From Coccinella septempunctata (taxonomy: Eukaryota > Arthropoda > Insecta > Coleoptera > Coccinellidae): DNA of 64,000 nucleotides. Positions within the stretch are counted from its first letter, which is position 1; every line of letters starts with the position of its first letter. The notes under the pieces were generated by a model. The model saw only the letters and a program-made list of their open reading frames with translations, did not search any database and was not told the DNA's origin. A program made the translations under genes and the position numbers. Shown piece by piece: positions 27,401 through 39,400 of this stretch. The stretch lies in contig NC_058189.1 of the NCBI RefSeq assembly GCF_907165205.1, forward strand, positions 47,022,270 to 47,086,269, read 5' to 3'.

Positions 27401-30400
27401 AGACGGTAGCGAACATATTCAATGTAAGAGAATTTATATAATGTTTCATCTGAATCTAAGCGACTTATATTTCAGCCGTATATTTCCACAATCAGAAAGA
27501 TTGTGAATGAAGAGGATGACAAAGAATTTCCTTCTATTGGGAGACCCAAAAAAGTGGTGGCATTTGAGAATTTTATGTTTGAGTGTAAATGCGAAAAGTT
27601 TACTACAGGATTTTCCATAAATGTCATCGGAGAATAAGTTCCCTAAAATGGATTTTTCTATTTTTCATTTGACTTGTCCTATACAATGTAAATGTCTTAA
27701 GGTACCAATAAATACCTAATTATTGTTATAACATCAATTTATTAAGATGAATAGCCACAAATACGCGCAAGTTGCCCTGTTACTTGTTTATTCATGTGAA
27801 ATTTTTGTTCAACGGAGAAGTTGCATCTTAACTTGAAACTTCCTTCAATTCCTTTTACTTATATTGATGCAAGATGATTTTTGTTGAAGAATTTAACATT
27901 CTTGTAATTATCTGTTAATTCCTTCGGGAGATACCCATTTCCGACCACTGCATCAAATGCATTTCATCTTCGGGTTGATATTTTTGAAATCTACAAATGA
28001 TGTAAGCCAAAAAAGATAACGAACATTAACTCTCCTCAAGCTAGTGCATATTATGATATTATACTGATCTCTTGTATTTTCCATGCAAATAACTGGATTT
28101 GGTATGCCTTCAATCAGTTTGTATAAACTTCAATTATGTTCGTCACATATTTTCCGAAGAGATTCGACATTGTGATAAAATACATAATAACAGAAACTTT
28201 CACGTAGAACGGGCAACATAGCGTTGATTTAAAACCCAAAAATGTTTTGACAAGCTTCATAACCTCACATTTTCGTACTATACAGAGTGAAATGTGTCAA
28301 ATTTCCATGGCCAACCGACTGCTAAAATAAAATTGAATGAAGTATATGTATTGAGGATATTATGATCATGCAGAGAAACGGTTTTTATTTTTTCAAGCGG
28401 AAACCGTGAATCGGATTGAAAAAAGTTAAGTGATCAACTTTGGTAAGAAATGATTGGGAATTTCAAAAATAATTTTTATTTCAGGAAAAATCTGTGGCGT
28501 ACCATCAATGTCTGCCAAAATAGGTAGGTCAAATTACGTACGAACGCCACTGGTGGAAATTAAGTAAAAAGTGATACATTAAAAAATGCCTCTTGATTCA
28601 TAGTATACATGTATGACAAATGTCATTGAAATATTCGAAGTGGTATTGTAGATATTGATAATAAATGATTTATTTTTGAAAACTTTACCACCCTGTATCT
28701 AAAAAGGTAAGACGTTTAGGACATATGTTCATATAAAGTTTTTCTCTTAAAATGGGCCCAATAATCACCCCCACAAATATTGACATTCAATTTGAAAACA
28801 CCCTGTATAAAATGTCGAAAAGATAGTGGAAAGACCTCACACTGGTCAGATTTGAGCTTACGGTGAATGAGTCATATGATATTTTTGAATAATATACTAC
28901 AATACGTTTAATTCAAACGACATTTTTATTGATAAAAGGAAAAATGAAAACCAAATAAATTAGAACAAATATCTTCTTTTGACTTACCTATTTTGGAAAT
29001 CCATCAACTCATTCAGAATCTGTTCTATGTCAACGTCTGTCCAAAGTATATCATTATAGCCATCAATACTGTGATTGACAGCCAAATAGAGTCCGTACAG
29101 CTTATTCAACAGATTGAATTCCTTCTTCCTCTTCCAGAGTATGGGATATTCATTTACCTCCAGTCCAAACAGTCGCTCACCGCTGCTATACATGTCGTAC
29201 TTCCTCCAGAGATCATCGAACCGATCTTGGAAAATCAACACCCTGTCACTCGCCTCTCTGGCTGACAATCCCGGTACCATTGGACCGACCTCATCGAAAT
29301 CCTTATCGAATTTTTCAACTTCGATCTTGAAATTTTCCACACCTTCGGTCAATTCTTGGAGCAGGGGCCCTTGAAGTTGTGAAATGTTGGATTGGACCTG
29401 CTTTGCCTGTAAATTGGTAAGAGATTGCACTCTATCGAATATTTCTTTTTTTCTTGCTGCTGGGTTTGGCGAAAACAACTATACTTTGTTAGACTTTTTT
29501 TGCTGAGAATATTCATACGATTTTGTCATTTTTTTCAACACCTTAGGATACGCTTATGACTCACGTGATTATTCATATTTTCAAAATTAAATCTCAAAGT
29601 ATCAATCCTTTCAATGTCCTCTTTCGGAGTGTCTATTTTGAATTTGTGAAAGACAGCATAAGTCTCTTCCATTAAATTAAGTTCCATATCCATTTCAATG
29701 AAGCGATCTCGTATAAGTTCAAGACATAGAAGGGCAGTCCTGAAAAATTAAGTTGATGCCGTTATGAGATCCTTGAATTTAATAGCGTTTTGTATTGATA
29801 TGACTAGTGCTCCACTGGATCACAGAACAACAAGTGTGAAATAGGATATCTTGAAATTATATCTCTAGCACCAGTTTTACTAACGAAATTTTTCCTTACA
29901 GCGAATTCCATTGGTGGTGGAATTAGCTGCAGATCTTTTTGAATTATTGTACTGACATCAAAATATGCACTCTCACTGCACTAGTTTAACCAATGAAAGA
30001 CATTTCAACAAATCTTAATTACAAGAATTGTTGAAAATGGCCGCATCCAGCTAGGCAATAAGAGTTCAAATATCTAAAAACATTTCCACAATATCGAGGG
30101 ATTTGTTATTTATTTAGAAAATAATTATTTCCGGACCTTTGAGACTCTGACAATAACATCCTGAATTGTTAGAGGTATTTATGGAACACGTATGAATTAT
30201 TGCTTTGGAAAATCAGAATCAATTCAACTGTGGAATTTGTCCATTTATTTAATGTGATTAATGTGAATATTCTTTTTACCTGCATTCATCCAAATCTCTA
30301 ATGGGTTTATTCATGATTTTTTCTTGTGCTTTTATAAAATCCACCATTTCGTTCAATTTCTTCTTGTTCTTTTCGACAAGTTTGTTTCCCAAAATAACCT

Positions 30401-33400
30401 TCCAAGCATTTGCTTCTATTACAGCTGCTAATTTGAAATTTTCTAGGAAACAAGGTGTTCAGTTTTAATTTAAATGTGAATATAAATTGAATTCATACAA
30501 CTACATTTGAAAAACTATTATTTTATGTACCTAATCGACTATTTATTTCTAGTTATTTATAAATATTCCCACTGGCTTGAAAGTATTGGAAATAGAAGTT
30601 TTGAAGAAGGAATGTTCTTGAATCAAACAATGATGATTCTGAACTCTCAAAGCTCGACTAACTTATTGTAAGAACATTTTCTAGTACTATGAAATGAATT
30701 GTAGTGCCTACAGTGGAATTTTATTCAATGCAAAGAAAAACCTTTTCAAAATTTACCACGCATTTTTTGATGATGTGAAAAATTTCGAAATTTAGTTGAA
30801 TATTTTTATTGTTATCCTTAAAAAATTATCACCTAGTGATATTCTGATTGGTCCCACCTCTTCATAATCAGGTAGACTTTTCAGAGCATCAATTTCCGCT
30901 ACATACTGCTGAAACCGTTCCACAATTTCCACGGTAAGAGGGTTGCTTACACAAAATTCTTCGATTTTTTCTTCTCTGTTCTCGGACCAAATATACGAGT
31001 ATTTGAGATATTCCTGTAGATTTAAATATGTTTCGAAATGGATTATTGCAATGATAACTACTTGGGCTATATACGAGGATATTTTGAAAAATTCTTAGCC
31101 TACTATGGAACCAAACAAAATTTCAATGTCGAAATATTTTATTACTCAACATATTCTCCTCTTATGGATACATTTATTACAGCGAACCTGCAACGTCTCT
31201 AAAACTTAAAAAAAAAATGTTTCTTCTTGCTCTGCAAACCAGACCTCCACAGCTTTTATAACCTACTCGTTGGAAGAAAATTTACGGTCTTTTAAACTTC
31301 TTTTCAGTTGAGGAAAGAGATGATATTCGGATGGAGCTAAATCTGGTGAATAAGGGGGGGTTCTAGTAATTCAACCCTACATCACGAATTTTTTGTATGG
31401 CAACATGAGATTTGTGTGCGTTGTCCTTCAAAAAAAAAATACAAACAAAATAGCTTTCCGCATCTTTTGGTCTTTTCTCTTCAGTGGTCAGTAATGTCGA
31501 ATAGTAATCTCCGATTATTCTTCTTTCCTTATCTAGAAAAATCAATCATGATTTACCCATGGCAATCCCAAAAAACTGAAGCAAGAACATTTCGAGCAGA
31601 AACTTCTTAGGTCTTGGAGAACCAGAGTGTCGCCATTCCATCGATTGTTGCTTTGTTTCTGGATCGTAGAAATGCACCCAAGTCTCATCCACAGTAACAA
31701 TTCGGTTTAAGAAGTCTACATCGTTTTCAAATCGGAGCACAGATCCCACGCGATGCTTCTACCCTTGCACGCTTTCGGTCAACATTCAAACATTTGGGGA
31801 TCCATTTTGCAGCAATTCTTCTCATGTCCAAATTGACGTGAACTATATGATGAACGCGTTCGTATGAAATATTCAGTGCTTCATATCCGTTTTAGCCCAA
31901 TTCGACGGTCTGATAAAATCATGTCATGAACTGCATTATCGATGCATGCATATCGGGTATGCATATCGATCCATTTTGCAGCAATTCTTCTCATGTCCAA
32001 ATTGACGTGAACTATATGATGAACGCGTTCGTATGAAATATTCAGTGCTTCATATCCGTTTTAGCCCAATTCGACGGTCTGATAAAATCATGTCATGAAC
32101 TGCATTATCGATGCATGCATATCGGGGATGCATATCGGGTACTGACACAGAAACTGGCCTTCCCGATCGGCCATCATCTTCAATGGAAAATTTACCTCTT
32201 TTGAAGCTTGCAGTCTAATTTTTCACGGTCGCATACGAAGGACATTGATCACCAAGGGTATTAAGCATATCTCCGTAAATCTGCTTACCTCTTAACCCTC
32301 TTAAATACATCAGGTACTTGATGATGGCTCTATACTCCTATTTTTCGATTTTCACAATTTCGGTGGACATCTTCTTTCTTTCAATTTATTGCGTAACTTT
32401 GGTTTACTTTTTTGACCTCAAACTTCACACTGACACTTCTAATGAGTTATTGTTCGTTGCTATGGTAAACCAATATTTTTTATGCATGGAACTGGTCTAG
32501 GCTAACTAGATATCAATACATCCTCGTAGATATTCGACCGAATAACCATTGAGTTAACAAAATCCAAAATCTTTCACAATCAGATTATTTCAATAACATT
32601 GAACTACGCCACACCAACAAGGAGTTTCACAAATACATTCTTATTCACCAGATGCTGATATACGGGGTCTTTTCAAAAGTGAGGCTATTTTTTGACAGAA
32701 GATAGAAGTCATCAAAATAATTAATTCCACCAAAGGTTGCCTTTATAAAATATTCAATATGGCGAAGATATATCCAACGGATTTTCGACAATATTCTATA
32801 AAATTTCAAGTTTAAAAGGTTATCGGAAAATCTAAACATAAACACAAGGCTGATGGACCCACATTGTTCACAATGTAGGTTCAGTATATCCGAGTCTATC
32901 TGGTCAATTGGTCACTTGAAAAAATTTTTGTTGCGATTTGAAGTGAAAGCAGTGTAGAAAGTTGAGACACTATTGAAAATGCTGGTGTTGAGAAACTGCT
33001 AGTACTGCTAGCCTGTTTCAACCCATTTTCATTTCGTGCAAGATTGTTGGAGGGCTGGAATAAAGAGAAGATTGTGATGACAATTGTGAATAATTTAGAC
33101 GAATCTTATTGGGGATGTCAGTAATTATTTTCAACTTCTTCTTGAACTTCGTCATTCTGAAATCTGAAAGTTTTGTATTGGTTATTCTTGGTTGAACGCT
33201 TCATTTTGACCACTTCAACCTCCCGTCAAAGAAAGCCTCACTTTACGTTTCACAAGACGTTTATGGTTTCAGGAGATACCCAATTTATGTTCACAACGAA
33301 TGAAGACATGGATTATGGATTGCACTCACACAACCTACAGGTTCTCTTGGCATTGGCAATGAAGCACGTGAATTTGGATGAGAAATGAAAATCCTTCTTA

Positions 33401-36400
33401 TTTACAGATCAATCAAGAAATGGGTCGGTTCTGATCATAATATCAAAGTGTGAGAATGGTAACTTGCAATCGCAGTATAAAAGTAAAGAAAAAAGTTGCT
33501 GTTTGGGTTAGCACCGAACTAAACTAAGCAGCAAATGAAGTAGGACAGCTGAAAAATTGCCTAATTTTGACTAGTTATAACTTCGAAATCACTTTGAAGA
33601 AAATTGATTTTGACCTCGAGATGCGAAGCCTTATTTTTCGTCTACATATATGCCCCTGGCACAGATTATTTTTTTTTAAATCTCTCTTTTTTTTGTAGAG
33701 TGTGACAAATATTTTCGATTTTTGCTGAAGAATTTGATAATAGTAGAGGTCTCAACACTATGGAAAATGTCATTCAAAATTGAGTCATATGTCTCTTTAT
33801 TCACGTCAATGCAATTGATCATTTCAATTATGAGATATACTTGATGCAGCAACCAACATAATAACATATTGATTCCCCAATATATTTAAAATTGAGTAGT
33901 GGAATTAATGTCTGTGAATTAAATATCAATGAATATGTTAACGGCATGCAGACAATTATTGAATTCTGAAAAAGTACACCTCCGGGCCCGGAGGTGTACA
34001 TATATTGATATAAAATTCTAGCCGAAATACTACCGCTTCTATGTTCACACCCTGTGCAATAACAGGAGATTGAAAAAAATTACTCCAATTCCTTTTTCTC
34101 TATGGGAGGGAAATAGTTAAGATGAATAATTACCGAAATGATTTTCTTGATATCTGGCTGAAGAAGAAAAATTAATCCTTGTAAGCTCATGTATACACGA
34201 ACAATTTCCTTGTTTTCAGTTACTATCTTATGATAATTTTTTTCCGGTACCACTATCTTGAATTTGGGATCTGTGAAGAAGAGTTTATGTTTATGGTAGA
34301 CATTGATAACTTTTGAAACCCCCAATTGATGTTATCTATTTTACATTGGAGATTAGAATATATACTTCTTCAAATATACATAAATAGGTACTATGTATAT
34401 TTGAGATGCTGCTGTGCAACATTTCAAGACCCAATCTATAATATATAGGAAAAAATATTATAATTTGATGCAACGATATAATATTGCCATACCTTTCAAT
34501 ACATTGGAGTCGTAGGTGAATTCTCTCTTTTGTCCCCACGAAGAATAATACATATTAGTTTCCATTAAATTGGCTATAACAGAGACGAAAACCGATTCTA
34601 TTGCCTCCAAATTTGGATCGAGGACGATATTGGGTATCCTTAGTTCTAAGTATGTCTTGATAATAGCATGGTGATCAGTATTTAGAACACTAAAAAGAAG
34701 CAACACTGGTATAAAGATTATATCACCCTCAGAGGACGGTTCACCAGCACAAGAACAACAAGTTTCAGAATAACTAACATTTTTAATGATATTTTTCTCA
34801 CAGCTTAATAACTTCTGATGATTTTTCATGTAATGCTGCTCCTTATTATTATTCACTTTAACTGATGAGGCTCACTCACCTTATTTCTTTCTTCAATTGT
34901 TCTAGAGAACTCTTTGTGCATTTCACCAAAGTCTCATATAGCTTCATGTTGAAATAAGCGAACAGTTCTATACAGTCATTATGAACCATGTCCAGAGTTA
35001 ATTTCACTTGACGGTCAATTTCTTTGAACCCTGAAGTAATAATTGAAAAAGCTTTACCTTTTTTCGCATGAGCCTTCATAGAGTCAGAAATAATAAAGCA
35101 ATATTGGAGTTTTATTTCGTTCATATCGACCAGGGTAAGACTACTTTTTGCAAGAAAGTGTATTTTTCTACCACTTGGAAATATTGAGATGATGATGATG
35201 TAGATACTATAGTTATGGATCTGAGATTTCAAAAACTCCCCATCAGCTCTTGAGGAATAATTTCCCGGATTTAGTAGTGAAAAAATGTGAATAGTTCAAT
35301 TATTATGATTGTAGTCAGCTGAAATCATGCCATAAATCACAATTCTATATGTTCTCAGAATTGCGGGTAATTCGGAACTAAACTTCTCAAAAATTGAGGT
35401 GGATAACTTGCGTATATGTAGTAGGTATCTAACATAGAAAGGAAATAAAAAACTATTTTGTTTCGTAATACCAATTTCCTAATATATCGTATCTACCAAC
35501 CTGCCTGAGGTGGCAACAGTAAGCAATACCGTTTTAGAGTAGAAGAAATTAACTGAATAAAGATTCTACCCGGTGTAGTCTGCAGGCTTGGAAATGGTTC
35601 CTTCTGCTAAAAACATCTTGAAATTAAGATTCACTCTCTTCGTAGTGCTCCTACTATATTCGGTATTGTGACAAAGAGCAAGTTTTCAGGAATGCTTTGC
35701 CAAACGCCAGTCAAAGCATTAGCGAGCTATTGTAATGTCTGAAGTGGGTCTGGTAAGCAGTGTGATTGCTGTGGCCTTGCAGACTAGAAATGTTCAATAT
35801 AATTTTGGTCCGTAGGGGCAGCCGGCCAATCCATTCGATTAATGGATTGCGTTTTTATGCGGTCGTTGATAATTCTGGCCAAGTGTGGATGAGCATTATC
35901 TCCGATTGACATAAAATTGTCGCTGATTGTCGCAAAGGGAACAATAATAGGTTCTACAATCAAATCACGATACCTTACCGTCCTTACCGTTTTTGTGGTT
36001 GCGTTAATGAGGATAAAAAGATCTGTGCTTCTATTAAAACGAATGCCCTCGTAACGCATACTGAGCCACCACCGAAAAGAGTTATTGGCGTCATCAAATG
36101 TTCATTATACCGTTGACCCAGTTATCACCACACCTACATACGTATAAGACCTTGATGTAAAACGGTCAGCATAGTGATGATTCAAAAATCAAAAATTGTT
36201 TTAACCTTACACATTCGTTCTGTAAGGACTGTAGGGTACACTAACGATTTATTAAAATCAGCTGACCGTTCGTTGCCGTGGGGCACACAAAGCATTTTAT
36301 TGAACCGGTGTGTGTGTTGAAGTTTTTAATTTTATAATTTCGCAGCTGATGAGTAAATGCCTGCTTTTTGTTGTGAAGTCAAGTATGAAGTAGATGTGTG

Positions 36401-39400
36401 AAAGGGACGATGTAAAGTTTTTAGAATACTCGCTGTTCGGAATTTTAAGAAAAAAACTCGACTAAACGAACAGTCCATGACTAGGAGAACAACACTTTTT
36501 TCAAAAACATGCAGAAAACACAATAAAACCCACTCAACCCGAAATAATGAATAGACTATGATAATAAAGAAATGAGCTACTGGCAATTCTATTCATTTAA
36601 GCCATTGAGTGTCATGAGAACATGTTTTGTGTGTGTGTGTGTGTGTTATACGCATATTAAACCTCCCAACATGGTAAGCACAGCAATAATAGAAAGTGAA
36701 AAAAGTAAGTGTTCTCTCGAATATCTACTTCAATTTCTGGGGAGTGTAGGTACTTGAGAACTGTGCCGAGGTGCACTGGTTTCGTCTTTTCGTCACACGT
36801 CGGTCTTTTAAATGTTTCAGAATAGAGTCCATGGACTGGGAAACTCTGTTGTTTTGGACATTTTTTAAATTACGCACGCGATATGTGGTATCAGGGGTCA
36901 CCTCATCTCCCTCCTAACGGCACGGGGGGGAAGAAGACATGTGTGGAAGAAGAGACTCAAGGAGGATCGACGAGATCGATTGATCCCGCATGTGTGATGA
37001 ATTTTTATGCCGCTCGCTATTCTCGCTGCCTTTTTGTTTGGAACTATTTCTGCTTTATAATCGCCGCTATTAATTGAGCCCCCTGGACATTCTTACAAGT
37101 GTGTGGACGTGCAGCAGATTGCGAAAGGACTCTGCGAGACGACGAATACGGAATAAGGTAGGTCTCTGATGCCAACCCGTTATTATTCTCTAAAATTTCA
37201 AACAACAAAATATTTAAACAGTCCATTACTTCTCTCCTTTTTTGAGCTTGGTTTCCCCAACAGACTTATCAATCAATTTCCTAAGGACATGAGGCAGAAC
37301 GTGTATTTGTCGTTCATTCGACAACTAATAAATGAATAAATAAATATTTTTGATCGATCTTTCTTTTAAAACTCTGATGAGCTTCGCAAAAATGTATTTA
37401 AAATGATCACTTATAATTTATTTTTACATAGCAAAATCACAAACCTGCATTAGACTCTTCCACAAATTTCGATGTTGACGAAATGGGTTTCAGTGCTCTT
37501 TCTGGATCTAACCAATTGAATTTATTTTCCTGTAAATCTGGCTGATCGATTTGGGATAAAAATTTGTTTATCAGTTCAACAACAGCGTTCTCTATAGCTA
37601 GTGACTTGTTTTCGATCTCAACCACTGAAATTGAATGGAAAAGGCAATTACCTCAAGTTTGCAGGTAAGTAGATTATTCGAATTTGTTTCTTTCAGTTTC
37701 TATGAAAATATTCTTATCATACACGGAAGGCGCTTAATATACTTAATCGTTGTAGTTGGGGTACAGCTCGCCCTCCAGCTCCAGAGTTTCAATGAACTCC
37801 AGTATCTGAAAGGGCTTCAAAGAGGCTAATTCCTTATTCCTCCTATAAATTTCTTGTCCAAGACTTGCGCAGGCTCACAATGAAGAAGCATTCTGACCCC
37901 AGGTGAACAGAAGTTTCTCCTCTTCCTTACAGAATCTATAGAGAGTAACTGAGCGCAGAGGGTAAGTGTGCGCAGTGCGTACATCTCGACTATGCAATGT
38001 ATGAAACAGGGGTTCATTTGGGTGAAGCAAGGGCGCAGAATCGCCAAATTAGTTTTCCATAGGAGTGAGCCGTGCGACGTTTCGTTAACTTTTTATTTGC
38101 AATCAGTCAAATTCACTTGTTTTCTTGTAGCATCTCTTCAAATTCTGCCAGGTCCAAGTTACGAGTCCGACAGTGTAAAACAATATTTTATTCGATCATG
38201 CGCATATTAATCTAAATATATAATAAAAAATTTTAGGTTGCTCAACTCTATACAAACGTCAATTCATATTTTGGCTTACTGGGCAAAGTGTGCGTGTGGG
38301 TAACTGTGCGCATAGATTCATTATATGGGCATTAGTTCACTGAGGAATAAATTATGACATTGTTGATTTTCTTGGTTAAGACTCGATCAATATTGTCCTA
38401 CTTGTTCAGAAAAATATGAAGAGCCACCGACAGGGGAATGTATCAAATGTTGTGTTCAGCAGGAATGGTGGCACGAACAATAATGCTGTGCTTGTAAAAA
38501 GGCGCTTCTGTATTGACAATAAACAGCATTTCTCTAATATTGTAACATTTTGATGACATTATTTTGTAATTTGTTTTGATTGTGTCGTTCACTAAGCACT
38601 GCGCTCACTTAACCCGGGAGGGTGCCCACACTTACCCGCAATACGAGGCATGTGAACGCACTCCGACTTTCACTATTAATATTTTTTTTGCGGAAAAAAA
38701 AAGTTTTTGTTTGTTTGCTTTTTGATGTTTTTTTATAGATTAGAAAATTCTCTATCTTATGAATATGTTTTAATTTTTCTAGCTTCAACATTTGAAACAG
38801 GGTATGGCTTGAAAGGCAAAAGTGCGCACAGTTGGCCCGAATGACTCTACTCATCAGTTTCTGATAAGCCCATTCTCATCAAATGCTTCATAAAATAGCA
38901 ATATCCTGTGAGTAAGCCAGTGAGGAGGCGTTACTTATTGTTTGGAGCTTCTTGGATTCTTGGATTTTGCAGTTTCTAAAACCCGGAAGATTCCTCCACA
39001 GCGTTTCTCTTTTGGTTTCTTCCTTCTTCTCCAGCGCTTTAGTCGTCTATACTTCAAATTAGCGTGTTATTTTGGACCACTAAAGTTAGGCTTACTTGCC
39101 TGAGTTGAAAAACTTAGGAGCGCCTGAAGCTAGGTATATTTTTTAACCGACAAAAAAATATTAGCCCAAAATCGTAATTTATTTTTGCATCATACGTTTT
39201 GAAAAATTCTCAGTAGTTCGAAGACATCGAGTGACGGCTCAGCAGATTTAATACGCTTACCAATTAGCCGGCGATATTCAATATTTGCTTGTAGAAAATC
39301 CTTAGGCATCAGCGGTTCTGTAGGAAGGTATAACAGGGATGTATTTGCAATTTGATTCAATATTTCATCGATTCTCGCCTCCATCAAGTCTTTGACCTGT

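Noticed and set aside
34271..34325. Open codons upstream of dynein exon 17 as coding
   Set aside because: Homology begins only after the strong CTTCTTCACAG acceptor, and that start fits the phase of exon 16.
36629..36646. (GT)n tract as a regulatory element
   Set aside because: Short ordinary microsatellite; nothing supports a function.
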